From Prauserella flavalba (GTDB taxonomy: Bacteria; Actinomycetota; Actinomycetes; Mycobacteriales; Pseudonocardiaceae): a stretch of 64,000 nt of DNA. The notes under the pieces are model-generated. The model was given only the letters and a program-made list of their open reading frames with translations. It made no database searches and was not told the origin of the DNA. Positions 29,035-38,935 of the stretch are shown one piece after another. The position numbers and the translations under genes were made by a program. The stretch covers positions 1,736,001 to 1,800,000 of the forward strand of contig NZ_MASU01000005.1 of the NCBI RefSeq assembly GCF_003202235.1. Reading direction: 5' to 3'. Every line of letters begins with the position of its first letter. Position 1 is the stretch's first letter.

Positions 29035-29961
29035 CTAGACGCCCAGCCCGAGACCGTCCACTGTGGTGTCAGCGGTGTCGGCACCGAACCGCCTGACCTC
29101 GGTGAGCAGCAGGTCGAGCAGGGCCAGCGCGGCGGGAGCGAGCTGGCCGCCCGCGCGCCACACGACACCGAGCTCGCGGGAGTCCCGTGGATCGTTCAGC
29201 CGGACCGTCGGTTCGTAGCCGGAGGCGACGAGCCGCGGCACGACCGAGACGCCGACGCCGTTGCGGACCATCCCGCACAGCACGGACAGCTGCTCGGTCT
29301 CGACGGTCACCTTCGGGGTGAAGCCGTGCCTGTGGCACGCCGTCTCCAGAATGCTCCGCAGGCCCGAACCCTGTTGCATGCCCACGAAGTCGTCGCCGGA
29401 CAGCTCCGCGAGGTCGAGCTCGGCCCGGTCGGCGAGCCGGTGCCCCGGCGGCAGCATCGCCACCATCGGTTCGCGGATCAGTACCCTGCCGGTGATTCCC
29501 GGCCGTTCCCACGGCGCCCGCACCACGGCGAGGTCCAGTTCGCCCACCTGCACCATGCGCTCGAACTCCGCGGAGACGTTGTGCTCGATCAGCCGCAGTT
29601 CGACGTCCGGGTAGGCGGCGCGATAGTCCGCCAGGACCTTCGGCAGCAGCGTCGCCCCGACGCTCGGCAGCGCCCCGATCGCGAGCCTGCCGCGCTGCAG
29701 GTCGCGCACCGCGACGGCTTCCTCCCGCGCGCGCTCCAGGTGGAACAGCGCCGGGCGAGCGTGTTCGAGGAACGCCTCGCCCGCAGTGGTCAGCGTGACC
29801 TTGCGGCCCAGCCGTTCGAACAACGCGACGCCGAGTTCCTTCTCCAGCTTGCGGATCTGCACCGACAGTGACGGCTGGGCGAGGTAGAGCACCTCGGCGG
29901 CGCGGGTGAAGCTGCCCGCGTCGGCCACTGCCGCCACGTACCGGAGCTGGTGGAGTTCCAT
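29035..29961 (-). CDS. LysR-family transcriptional regulator
   Basis: A 308-residue LysR regulator. The N-terminal winged helix MELHQLRYVAAVADAGSFTRAAEVLYLAQPSLS-type region covers residues 1-60; the periplasmic-binding-protein-like sensor domain spans about 90-300. It lies between two catabolic operons read in the same direction, as LysR regulators do in hmf clusters. An element at 30044-30068, also found at the PadR/ligase promoter, lies 83 bases before its start. It probably activates the flanking operons in response to a furanic or aromatic acid (inference). Confidence 0.88.
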   Translation of the reverse strand: MELHQLRYVAAVADAGSFTRAAEVLYLAQPSLSVQIRKLEKELGVALFERLGRKVTLTTAGEAFLEHARPALFHLERAREEAVAVRDLQRGRLAIGALPSVGATLLPKVLADYRAAYPDVELRLIEHNVSAEFERMVQVGELDLAVVRAPWERPGITGRVLIREPMVAMLPPGHRLADRAELDLAELSGDDFVGMQQGSGLRSILETACHRHGFTPKVTVETEQLSVLCGMVRNGVGVSVVPRLVASGYEPTVRLNDPRDSRELGVVWRAGGQLAPAALALLDLLLTEVRRFGADTADTTVDGLGLGV

Positions 29962-30043
29962 GGGACTAGCGAGGGCGCGGGTGGTCGTGAGTCGTGCTCA
30001 TGCCACCCTCCTGATCGCCGACGGCCCGTCGAACCGGACCATA

Positions 30044-30068
30044 TGTTTCGGACTGTGGAAACAGTATG
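30044..30068. promoter_or_regulatory. Shared catabolic-island element, copy 1 (LysR promoter)
   Basis: A 25-base stretch starting TGTTTCGGACTGT and ending GTATG that matches 18 of 25 bases of 37003-37027. Its first 20 bases also form an inverted repeat TGTTTC-N8-GAAACA. Both copies lie 70-85 bases before a minus-strand start codon, so they may be common regulatory sites. Confidence 0.5.
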
Positions 30069-30085
30069 TTCTGAGCCACGCGACG

Positions 30086-31286
<1,201 letters not shown>

Positions 31287-31300
<14 letters not shown>

Positions 31301-32177
31301 CGGCATCCCTTCCCCGTGTCCGCGTGTAGGCCTTGGCGAGTTCGCGGCTCGCCAGCACGCCGAACAGCCGGCGCCGGTAGTCCCGGGAGGCGTGCACGTC
31401 ACCCTCGGTGTCGACCATGTCCTCGACGACGTCCGCGAGCCGGGACCGCAGGGCCGCCTCCAGGTCACCGGAGTCGAGCGCCTCGGCCAGTTCCGCGCCC
31501 ACCGAGCGCGTCACCGGCCGGTCGGAGATCCCGAAACCGGTCAGCACGGCGCTCGGCTCGCGGCCCTCGGCGTTGACGTGCACGGCGACCCCGGCGAGCG
31601 CGAAGTCGCCGTGCCTGCGGGCGATCTCGGCGAAGCCGTACCCGTCGCCCGGCCCCGCGAGCGGGAACCGGACGGATGTGAGCACGTCGCCGGGACCGAG
31701 GGCGGTCATCATCGCCCCGGCGAAGAAGTCCCGCGCCGCCACCTGCCGCGCGCCGTCCTGCCCGGTGACCGTCAGCGACGCGTCGAGACAGCACGCCACG
31801 GCGGGCAGCTCCGCCGCGGGGTCGGCGTGCGCGAGGCTCCCGCACACGGTCCCCCTGCTGCGCAGCTCCCGGTGCCCGACCCACGGCAACGCCATGCCCA
31901 GCAGCGGAACCTCCCGGCTCACCGGGTCGCGCTCCACCGCGCGCTGCCGCACGGTGGCGCCGATCTCGGCGAAGCCGCCGGAGCGCTCGATGCGCCCCAG
32001 CTCGGCGATCCCGTTGATGTCCACGAGCACGTCCGGCCTGGCCAGGCGCATGGCGAGCACGGGAACCAGTGACTGCCCTCCCGAGATGACCTTGCCTCCC
32101 CCGTCGGAACGGGCGAGCTCGGCGAGCGCCTCGGCGAGGCGGGCCGGGCGGGCGTAGGCGAACGGCGCGGCCTTCAC
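31287..32177 (-). CDS. FAD-binding subunit of Mo hydroxylase (CoxM-like)
   Basis: A 296-residue medium subunit. The FAD-binding motif GGGKVISGGQSLVP lies at about 26-39, and TVCGSLAHADPAAELPA is the second FAD loop. It transfers electrons between the iron-sulfur subunit and the acceptor. It overlaps the CoxS-CoxG gene by 14 bases and follows the enoyl-CoA hydratase-like gene by seven bases. Corresponds to the medium subunit of 2-furoyl-CoA dehydrogenase in the hmf comparison. Confidence 0.92.
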
Positions 32178-32184
32178 TCGCTGG

Positions 32185-32964
32185 TCACCGGCCCTGGAAC
32201 TTCGGCGCGCGCTTCTCGGCGAACGCGGCGACGCCCTCGGCGAAGTCCTTGCTGGAGCGCAGCATCGAGTACGCCTTGCGCTCCAGCTCGATGCCGGAGT
32301 AGAGCGGGGCGTCGACGCCCTTGTCGAGCACCTCCTTGGCGGTACGCGCGGCCAGCGGCGAGAAGCCGAGCAGCACGCCCACGACGCGCTCCACCTCGGC
32401 GTCCAGCGCGGCCCGGTCGGGCACGACGTTGGCCACGAGGCCCCAGTCTCCGGCCTGCCGCGCCTTGATCCTGCTCGCGGTCATGATGTGGTATTTGGCC
32501 CTGGACAGGCCGATGAGCCGCGCGAGCCGCTGGGTGCCGCCGGAGCCGGGGATCATGCCGAGCCGCATCTCGGGCAGGGCGAATTCGCTGCGCTCGGTGC
32601 ACACGCGGATGTCGGTGGACAGCGCCAGCTCGAGGCCCACGCCGAAGCAGTAGCCGTCGACGGCGGTGATCACCGGCTTGGGGCTGCGTGCCGGTGCGGT
32701 CACGTTGTGCCCGAGGTCGGTGAAGTCGATCGGGTCGACCTCCATGAAGCCGGGGATGTCACCGCCCGAGGAGAAGTGCTCGCCCTCGCCCCGGATCACC
32801 ACGACCTGGATGTCGTCGTCGGCGTCGATCTCGGCGAAGCGGTCGGCCATCACCTGCCGCGTCTCCCAGGTGATGATGTTGAACTTGCCGTGGTCGAGCG
32901 TCAGGTAGGCGACGCGGCCGTCGTGGCCGCGCTCCAGCCGGATCTCGCCTCCGGTGAGTGCCAT
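32185..32964 (-). CDS. Enoyl-CoA hydratase-family enzyme (2-oxoglutaroyl-CoA hydrolase-like)
   Basis: A 259-residue crotonase-fold protein. Oxyanion-hole segments are GEHFSSGGDI (about 61-70) and GYCFGVGLELAL (about 104-115); LGMIPGSGGTQRL follows, but its acidic residues differ from classical hydratases. It is inserted between the large and medium subunits of the Mo hydroxylase, which suggests it acts on the hydroxylated acyl-CoA. The hmf pathway uses a crotonase-fold hydrolase (HmfE) to release 2-oxoglutarate, and GEHFSSGG, GYCFGVG and IPGSGG resemble what I recall of HmfE. Function inferred. Confidence 0.78.
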   Translation of the reverse strand: MALTGGEIRLERGHDGRVAYLTLDHGKFNIITWETRQVMADRFAEIDADDDIQVVVIRGEGEHFSSGGDIPGFMEVDPIDFTDLGHNVTAPARSPKPVITAVDGYCFGVGLELALSTDIRVCTERSEFALPEMRLGMIPGSGGTQRLARLIGLSRAKYHIMTASRIKARQAGDWGLVANVVPDRAALDAEVERVVGVLLGFSPLAARTAKEVLDKGVDAPLYSGIELERKAYSMLRSSKDFAEGVAAFAEKRAPKFQGR

Positions 32965-32966
32965 GC

Positions 32967-35384
32967 TCAGTTCTTCCTTTCCGTGGTGAGTGCGCTGCGT
33001 TCCAGCAGCTGGTGCACGACGTTGCCGTGCAGGGGCAGGCTCGTGATCTCCACGCCCTCGGGGCGCAGCGCGTCGGCGACCGCGTTGGCGATGGCGACGG
33101 GCAGGCTCATGCAGCTGCCCTCGCCGCAGCCCTTGGCGCCGAGCTTGGTCAGCGGTGACGGCGTCTCCAGGTGGTCGCTGTCGAGCGCGTAGGTCGTCTC
33201 CGCCGACGTGGGGCACAGGTAGTCCATGAACGTGGCGGTGGGCTGTCCCGCCTCGGAGTAGCGCATCTCCTCGTACAGCGCGCCGCCGAGCGCGTGGGCC
33301 AGCGCGCCGTGCACCTGTCCCTCCAGCAGCACCGGGTCCAGGATGGTGCCCGCGTCGTGGACGGTGAACACCTGCTCCAGCCGCACCTCGCGGGTCTCGA
33401 CGTCGATGCGGACCACGGCGAGTTCGGCGACGAAGCCGTAGCACAGGCTGGAGTTGATCTGGTCGGTCCGGCTCGGCGCCTTCGACTCGGGCGGCGTGAA
33501 CGCGGCTTCCTCGTAGAGCCGCGCGGGCACGCCGGGCGGCAGCGAGCCCGGGTCCCAGTGCACGACTCCGGCGGCGTGCCGGAACGGCACTGACCGCGCG
33601 GGCTCGTCGCGCAGCCGCACCGATCCCTCGGCGAGCTCGACCGCGGCGGCGTCGGCACCGAGCAGCGTCGCGCCCGCGATCCTGATGGTCTCCGCGAGCC
33701 GCTCGCTGGCCTCCACGAGCGCGCTGGTGAGCAGCGGCGCGAACCGCGACGAGTAGCTGCCCGAGCTGATCGTCCACGGGGTGGTGGCGGTGTCCATCTC
33801 CACGACGGGCCGCACCTGCTCGCGTGGCAGGCCGAGTGCGTCCGCCACCACCTGCTGCGCCACCGTCGCGTGGCCCTGGCCCTGCGGGACGGTGCCGAGC
33901 AGCACCGACACCAGCCCGTTCGGATCGACGGAGATCCGCACGTGCTCGGTGGAGCCGGACTTGCCGCGGCCCTTCGCCCGCTGCTCGGCGGGCGTGGCGA
34001 GCCCGACGTAGCCGATGTTGGTGGCCGAGGGGTCGACGATCGTGGCGAGCCCGATGCCCAGGTACTCGCCCCGCTCGCGCGCCCTGGCCTGGTCCTGCCG
34101 CAACGCCTGGTAGTCGGCGTTCTTCAGCAGCAGGTCCAGTGCCGCGTGGTAGTCGCCGGAGTCGTAGATGCCCCCGGTTGGCGTCGCGTAAGGGAAGTCG
34201 GTGCCACGGACGAAGTTGCGCCTGCGCAGCTCCCCCGGGTCGAGGTCGCAGCGCAGCGCGACCTCGTCCATGAGCCGTTCGAGTCCGAAGTAGAGCTGCT
34301 GGCCACCGAACCCGCGGTTGAGGCCCGTGGGCGTCTTGTTGGTGACCACCGCGCGGGACCGGATGGACACGGCGTCGATCCGGTACGCCCCGGTGATGTT
34401 GCCGAAGCAGCGGTAGAGCGTGCTCGGCTCGGGCGGGCGCAGGTAGCCGCCCACGTTGTCGATCAGGTCGGCGCGCAGGCCCCGCACGCGACCGTCGGCC
34501 GAGACGGCGGCCTCGAAGCGCATCCTGCGGTCGGAACCGGCCGAGCTGCCCAGCAGGTGCTCCACCCTGTCCTCGGTCCAGCGCACGGGCCTGCCCGCGT
34601 GCTTGCTGGCCAGCGCCAGCAGCGCGACGTAGGGATAGATCCCGGCCTTGATGCCGAAGCTCCCGCCGTTGTCGGCGGGGATGCGCAGCCGGATCCGCGA
34701 CGCGGGCAGGCCGAACGCCCCGGCCAGCACCGCCACCATCGAGAACGGGCCGTGGAAGTTGGCCCACGCCTCGATGGCGGGCCCGTCGGCCTCGTCCTGC
34801 CACTCGGCCACCACCGAGTAGCACTCCATCGGCGTCGACGAGTAGCGCGGGAAGTCGTACTCGCCGACCACGACGCGGTCGGCGCGGGCGAAGACCTCGT
34901 CCACGTCCCCGAAGGTGAACGTGCGGTCGGTGGCGACGTTGCTCTCGGCCGTGTCGTGCAGCAGGGGCGCGTCCGGCGCGAGCGCGTCGTCGATCTCCAC
35001 GACGGGCGGCAGCGGCTCGTAGTCGATGTGCACCAGCTCCGCGGCGTCCTCGGCGGCATAGCGGTCGGCCGCGACGACGATCGCCACCGGCTCGCCGACG
35101 AACCGCGCCTTGTCCACCGCGGTCGGGTAGTACGGCATCGGGGTCTTCACCGCCAGCGGGAACGGCTTGAGCTCGGCGGCCACCTCCTCGGGCCCGACCA
35201 CCGCGGCGACGCCCGGATGCCTGCGCGCACGCGAGAGGTCCACGCCGCGGATCCGCGCGTGCGGGTGCGGGCTGCGCACGATCGCGGCCGTGAGCGTGCC
35301 CGCGAAGGGGTCGAGGTCGTCGAGGAACCTGCCGCGGCCGGTGAGCAGCGCGGGGTCCTCGATCCTGGCGGTGGTGCGCGTCAT
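32967..35384 (-). CDS. Molybdenum-binding large subunit of a xanthine-oxidase-family hydroxylase
   Basis: An 805-residue catalytic subunit, full length. It has DNGGSFGIKAGIY near 238-250, the active-site loop TGLNRGFGGQQ (353-363) and the catalytic Glu in GAKGCGEGSCM near the C-terminus. The loop lacks the Cys of form I CO dehydrogenase (AYRCSFR), so this is not a CO dehydrogenase. It would hydroxylate a heteroaromatic acyl-CoA or aldehyde with water as oxygen source. Its start is coupled to the ligase stop by ATGA; the order ligase, large subunit, hydratase, medium, small matches 2-furoyl-CoA dehydrogenase context. Confidence 0.92.
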   Translation of the reverse strand: MTRTTARIEDPALLTGRGRFLDDLDPFAGTLTAAIVRSPHPHARIRGVDLSRARRHPGVAAVVGPEEVAAELKPFPLAVKTPMPYYPTAVDKARFVGEPVAIVVAADRYAAEDAAELVHIDYEPLPPVVEIDDALAPDAPLLHDTAESNVATDRTFTFGDVDEVFARADRVVVGEYDFPRYSSTPMECYSVVAEWQDEADGPAIEAWANFHGPFSMVAVLAGAFGLPASRIRLRIPADNGGSFGIKAGIYPYVALLALASKHAGRPVRWTEDRVEHLLGSSAGSDRRMRFEAAVSADGRVRGLRADLIDNVGGYLRPPEPSTLYRCFGNITGAYRIDAVSIRSRAVVTNKTPTGLNRGFGGQQLYFGLERLMDEVALRCDLDPGELRRRNFVRGTDFPYATPTGGIYDSGDYHAALDLLLKNADYQALRQDQARARERGEYLGIGLATIVDPSATNIGYVGLATPAEQRAKGRGKSGSTEHVRISVDPNGLVSVLLGTVPQGQGHATVAQQVVADALGLPREQVRPVVEMDTATTPWTISSGSYSSRFAPLLTSALVEASERLAETIRIAGATLLGADAAAVELAEGSVRLRDEPARSVPFRHAAGVVHWDPGSLPPGVPARLYEEAAFTPPESKAPSRTDQINSSLCYGFVAELAVVRIDVETREVRLEQVFTVHDAGTILDPVLLEGQVHGALAHALGGALYEEMRYSEAGQPTATFMDYLCPTSAETTYALDSDHLETPSPLTKLGAKGCGEGSCMSLPVAIANAVADALRPEGVEITSLPLHGNVVHQLLERSALTTERKN

Positions 35385-36931
35385 GTCCGCTCCTGCAGGT
35401 CGTGTTCGGCGAGCACCTCGTAGTGCCCGGCCCCGAGCTCGCGGCGCAGGATCTTGCCCACGGCCGACTTCGGGATCTCGGTGACGGCGACGACGCGCTT
35501 GGGCCGTTTCAGGGAGGGCAGGCCCGCGCCGTCCCGCGCGAACTCCGACAGCGTCTCGACGGCCAGCGCGGGCTCGGTTCCCGGTTCGGGGACGAAGAAC
35601 GCGGTGACGGCCTGGCCCCAGCGGTCGTCGGCCGTGCCCGCGACGACCACCTCACGCACCGCGGGGCAGCGGACGAGCGCGTCCTCGATCTCGTCGGGGT
35701 AGATGTTCTCGCCGCCGGAGTTGATCATGTCGTCGACGCGGCCCGCGACCCACAGGTCGCCGTCCTCGTCGGCCACGGCGAGGTCGCCGGGGAAGTACCA
35801 GCCGTCCCGGATCGACCTGGCGTCGGCGTCGGGGCGGTTCCAGTACCCGGCGAACGCCTCGGGACCGGACATCGACACGGCGAGCTGGCCCTGCTCCCCC
35901 GGCGCCACTACGTCCCCGGGACTCGCGCCCGGCTCGGGTGCGACGAGCCGGACGCGGGAGAACACCCCGGCCCTGCCCGCGCTGCCGGGTTTCGCGCGGA
36001 CGTCGGGACCGATCGTGAACGTGTAGATCTCGGTGCTGCCGAAGTGGTTGACGAACCGCGACGGCCGCAGGGTCTCCGTCAGCCGCTCGGCCAACGCCGT
36101 GGTCATCGCGGCACCGGCGTAGGCGAGCTTGTCCACCGACGTGGCCTCGCCGAGCCTGCCGGTGTGCAGCAGGGACCAGTAGATCGTGGGCACCAGGTAG
36201 AGGCAGCTCACGCGCTCGCGGGTGATCAGCTCCAGCGCCTCGTCCGCGTCGAACCGCGCCTGGGGCACCCACGTGCCCGCCGAGAGCACCGTCGCGAGCA
36301 GCGTGCGCATGCCCATCGTGTGGAACAGCGGCATGACGCCGAGTGTGGTGTCGAAGTAGGACTGTCCACTCTGGATGAGATGGGCCAGCGCGGCGTAGTG
36401 CTCGGCGGAGTGGCTGCGGGGAACGCCCTTGGGCTTGCCGGTGGTTCCCGAGGTGTAGAGCATGACGCTGGTCGCGGCCGGGTCGGCCGAGCCGAACGGG
36501 GTGCCTGCGCCGCCGCGTGCGGCGAGCTGCTCGATCGTCCCCGCGCCCGGACCCGAGCGCAGGCGCGGCACCCCGGGCACGGCGTCCAGCGCGGCCGTCA
36601 CCAGCTGCTCGTTGGCCTCGTCGTGGATCACCAGCGCGGGAGCGGCGTCGGCGACGCAGTAGGCGAGTTCCTCGGGGCCGAACCGGAACGACAGCGGCAC
36701 CGACACGGCGCCGAGCTTCTGCGCGGCCAGGTGCAGGCTGGCCAACGGAAGCCCGCCGGACAGCACGAGCACCACCCGGTCGCCGGGACGCACGCCCTGC
36801 CCGGCCAGCGCGAGGGCGAGCCGGTCGGTGCGGTCGTCCCATTCGGCGTAGCTGAGGGGCTCGGGGCCTCCGACGGCGCGGCGATCCGGATATCGCTCGG
36901 CGGTCCAGCGCAGCGCTGTGCCCAGATCCAT
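35381..36931 (-). CDS. Acyl/aryl-CoA ligase (candidate 2-furoyl-CoA synthetase)
   Basis: A 516-residue AMP-forming ligase. The P-loop is YTSGTTGKPKG, A5 reads NHFGSTEIY, A7 YFPGDL, A8 VAGRVDDMINSGGENIYPDEIE and A10 ends PKSAVGKILRREL with the catalytic Lys. It would form the CoA thioester of an aromatic or heteroaromatic acid. The start at 36931 has GGAGAG upstream; six codons of extra open frame precede it. It is first in the Mo-hydroxylase operon and corresponds to HmfD in the hmf comparison. Confidence 0.88.
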   Translation of the reverse strand: MDLGTALRWTAERYPDRRAVGGPEPLSYAEWDDRTDRLALALAGQGVRPGDRVVLVLSGGLPLASLHLAAQKLGAVSVPLSFRFGPEELAYCVADAAPALVIHDEANEQLVTAALDAVPGVPRLRSGPGAGTIEQLAARGGAGTPFGSADPAATSVMLYTSGTTGKPKGVPRSHSAEHYAALAHLIQSGQSYFDTTLGVMPLFHTMGMRTLLATVLSAGTWVPQARFDADEALELITRERVSCLYLVPTIYWSLLHTGRLGEATSVDKLAYAGAAMTTALAERLTETLRPSRFVNHFGSTEIYTFTIGPDVRAKPGSAGRAGVFSRVRLVAPEPGASPGDVVAPGEQGQLAVSMSGPEAFAGYWNRPDADARSIRDGWYFPGDLAVADEDGDLWVAGRVDDMINSGGENIYPDEIEDALVRCPAVREVVVAGTADDRWGQAVTAFFVPEPGTEPALAVETLSEFARDGAGLPSLKRPKRVVAVTEIPKSAVGKILRRELGAGHYEVLAEHDLQERT

Positions 36932-36942
36932 GACTGCTCTCC

Positions 36943-36950
36943 GTTGCAAC
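36943..36950. promoter_or_regulatory. GTTGCAAC palindrome upstream of ligase operon
   Basis: An eight-base perfect palindrome 12 bases before the ligase ATG. The same core recurs as CGTTGCAACG at 38906-38915 before the sodium:solute symporter and as a half-like CGTTGCCA at about 37643 before the enolase-superfamily gene. Confidence 0.35.
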
Positions 36951-37002
36951 AGTTCGGGGACGGGAAGGGGAACCAGTCGACGATCATCTGATTGGAATCG
37001 TC

Positions 37003-37027
37003 TGTTTCAGACTGTCCAGAACGTACG
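37003..37027. promoter_or_regulatory. Shared catabolic-island element, copy 2 (PadR/ligase divergent promoter)
   Basis: It starts TGTTTCAGACTGT and ends CGTACG, matching 18 of 25 bases of the copy at 30044-30068. It lies between the divergent ligase operon (start 36931) and the PadR gene (start 37042), 15 bases before the PadR ATG, so a protein bound here could block or activate both. Confidence 0.55.
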
Positions 37028-37041
37028 ATAGCCTTCGAGGC

Positions 37042-37626
37042 ATGTCAAGCGTCCGGCTGTCCACGACGTCCTACGTCGTCCTCGGCATGATCGCCCTGCG
37101 CGGTCCGTCGACGCCCTACGACCTCAAACGCGCGATCGGCCGCTCCGTCGGCTACTTCTGGAGCTTCCCGCACGCGCAGCTGTACTCGGAGCCGAAGCGG
37201 CTCGAGGACGCCGGCCTGCTGGAGCTCGAGGAGGAGCAACACGGGCGCAGGCGCAAGCTCTACACGATCACCACCGAGGGCGAGACCGCTCTGCGGACCT
37301 GGCTCAGCGAACCGGTGAACGCGCATTTCGAGCTGCGCGACGTCGCCGAGATCAAGCTGTTCTTCAACGAGCTGGCCACCCCCGAGGACGTCGCGCGCCT
37401 GGCCTCGGGGCAGATCGAGCAGCACGAACGCCGGATCGCCGAATACGAGTCCATGCAGAAGCGCTACAGCGACATCGACGACGTTGCCAGCCGCATGGTG
37501 ACCCTCGAACTCGGGCTCGGCATGGAACGCGCCGCACTGAGCTTCTGGCGCGATGTGGCCGGCCGGGTCGAACGCGGTGAGTTCCCGGCTCCCCCGGCGC
37601 GGGAGGCGGCGCGGCGCGCCAGGTGA
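37042..37626 (+). CDS. PadR-family transcriptional regulator
   Basis: A 194-residue PadR regulator with a winged helix (residues 8-95: TSYVVLGMIALRGPSTPYDLKRAI, then GRRRKLYTIT) and a long C-terminal coiled dimerisation region (about 100-180: HERRIAEYESMQKRYSDID). PadR itself represses phenolic-acid decarboxylase genes until a phenolic acid binds. It is divergent from the ligase/Mo-hydroxylase operon and 100 bases upstream of the enolase-superfamily gene, so it probably controls entry to the pathway. Confidence 0.88.
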   Translation: MSSVRLSTTSYVVLGMIALRGPSTPYDLKRAIGRSVGYFWSFPHAQLYSEPKRLEDAGLLELEEEQHGRRRKLYTITTEGETALRTWLSEPVNAHFELRDVAEIKLFFNELATPEDVARLASGQIEQHERRIAEYESMQKRYSDIDDVASRMVTLELGLGMERAALSFWRDVAGRVERGEFPAPPAREAARRAR

Positions 37627-37727
37627 CATAGCCGGTCCCTATCGTTGCCATCACGCTTTGCGCATTGCCGCGAGCGGGCCCCGGTCGCAGGGTCATCTAC
37701 GACCGATACCGCCAGAGAGGACGAGCG

Positions 37728-38885
37728 ATGGGGCTGCCCGGCGACGACCTGCGCATCACGGAGGTGACCGCGTTCGGTGTCTCCGTGCCCACCCCGCCGC
37801 ACGCTCAGGTGGATCTCGGCTTCGGCCGCTCGGTCAAGCGCGACGCGGTGCTGGTGCGCGTGCGGACCGAGGCCGGGATCACCGGCTGGGGCGAATCGCA
37901 CCACGGCCGCGCGCCGGGCACCGTCGCGCACCTGATCGACACCGCGCTCGCACCGCTGCTCACCGGCGCCGACGCCGCCGACGTCACCGGGGCAGGCAGC
38001 ACGCTCGCCCGTGCACAGCTGCGGGGGCTCGGTCTCGGCACCGCCGCGGCCATCGCGATGAGCGGCATCGACCTCGCGCTGTGGGACATCCGCGCCAAGG
38101 CGGCGGGCTGGCCGCTGCACCGCCTCCTCGGCGGCGCCCCGCGCGCGATCCCGGCCTACGCGGGCGGCGTCGCGCTCGGCTACCAGCCTCCGCCGGTGCT
38201 CGCCGAGGAGGTGCATCGCCTGCGCGAGCGCGGTTTCCGTGCCGTGAAGCTGCGCATCGGTGACAACCCGGGCGCCGACGCCGAGCGCGTCGCCGCCGTC
38301 CGCGAGGCCCACCCGGACACGACCATCCTCACGGACGCCAACACCGCGTACACACTGGAGCAGGCGCTGGCGGTGCTGCCCGCGCTCGCCGAGCACGAGG
38401 TCGGGTGGCTGGAGGAACCGCTGCCCCGTACCGACGCCGCGGGCTACGCCGAGCTGGCCCGTCGCGGCACCGTGGCGCTGGCCGCGGGTGAGAACCACTT
38501 CACCCGCTACGAGTTCGCCGAGCTCGTGCGGGCCGGCAGCGTCCGCGTGCTCCAACCCGATCTGTCCAAAGTGGGTGGACTGACCGAGGCGCTGCGGGTG
38601 GCGGCGCTGGCCTCGGCGTGGCACCTGCCGGTGCACCCGCACACGGCGAGCACCGGGGTGAACATGGCCGCGACCGCTCATTTCCTGGCCGCGATCGACA
38701 ACGCGGGCTACTTCGAGGCCGACGTCTCGGCGAACGCGGCCCTGCACACCGAGCTCACCTCCGCCCCGTTCACCCCGGGCCAGGACGGGACCGTGCGACC
38801 ACTCGACGCGCCGGGAATCGGCGTCGACATCGACGAGGACTTCCTGGCGGCACACCCCCTGATCGACGGGCCCGGCTTCCGCTGA
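37728..38885 (+). CDS. Mandelate racemase/muconate-lactonizing (enolase superfamily) enzyme
   Basis: A 385-residue enolase-superfamily protein. The lid domain (1-130) is followed by the barrel: K-x-R in AVKLRIG, metal ligands D in LTDANTA, E in WLEEPL and E in AGENHF, and the His base in HPHTAS. The K-x-R rather than K-x-K pair and PHTAS loop place it in the mandelate racemase subgroup, which holds racemases and sugar-acid dehydratases; the two cannot be told apart here. The ATG at 37728 follows AGAGAGG. With the FMN dehydrogenase and ThDP decarboxylase downstream, a mandelate-like alpha-hydroxy acid is the simplest substrate. Confidence 0.85.
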   Translation: MGLPGDDLRITEVTAFGVSVPTPPHAQVDLGFGRSVKRDAVLVRVRTEAGITGWGESHHGRAPGTVAHLIDTALAPLLTGADAADVTGAGSTLARAQLRGLGLGTAAAIAMSGIDLALWDIRAKAAGWPLHRLLGGAPRAIPAYAGGVALGYQPPPVLAEEVHRLRERGFRAVKLRIGDNPGADAERVAAVREAHPDTTILTDANTAYTLEQALAVLPALAEHEVGWLEEPLPRTDAAGYAELARRGTVALAAGENHFTRYEFAELVRAGSVRVLQPDLSKVGGLTEALRVAALASAWHLPVHPHTASTGVNMAATAHFLAAIDNAGYFEADVSANAALHTELTSAPFTPGQDGTVRPLDAPGIGVDIDEDFLAAHPLIDGPGFR

Positions 38886-38905
38886 GGCCCCACGCGGTCC
38901 CCATT

Positions 38906-38915
38906 CGTTGCAACG
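38906..38915. promoter_or_regulatory. CGTTGCAACG palindrome upstream of the symporter gene
   Basis: A ten-base perfect palindrome in the 50-base gap between the enolase-superfamily gene and the symporter, repeating the GTTGCAAC core before the ligase operon. It may be an operator for an internal promoter. Confidence 0.35.
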
Positions 38916-38935
38916 ACGCGACACCGGAGGAATCC

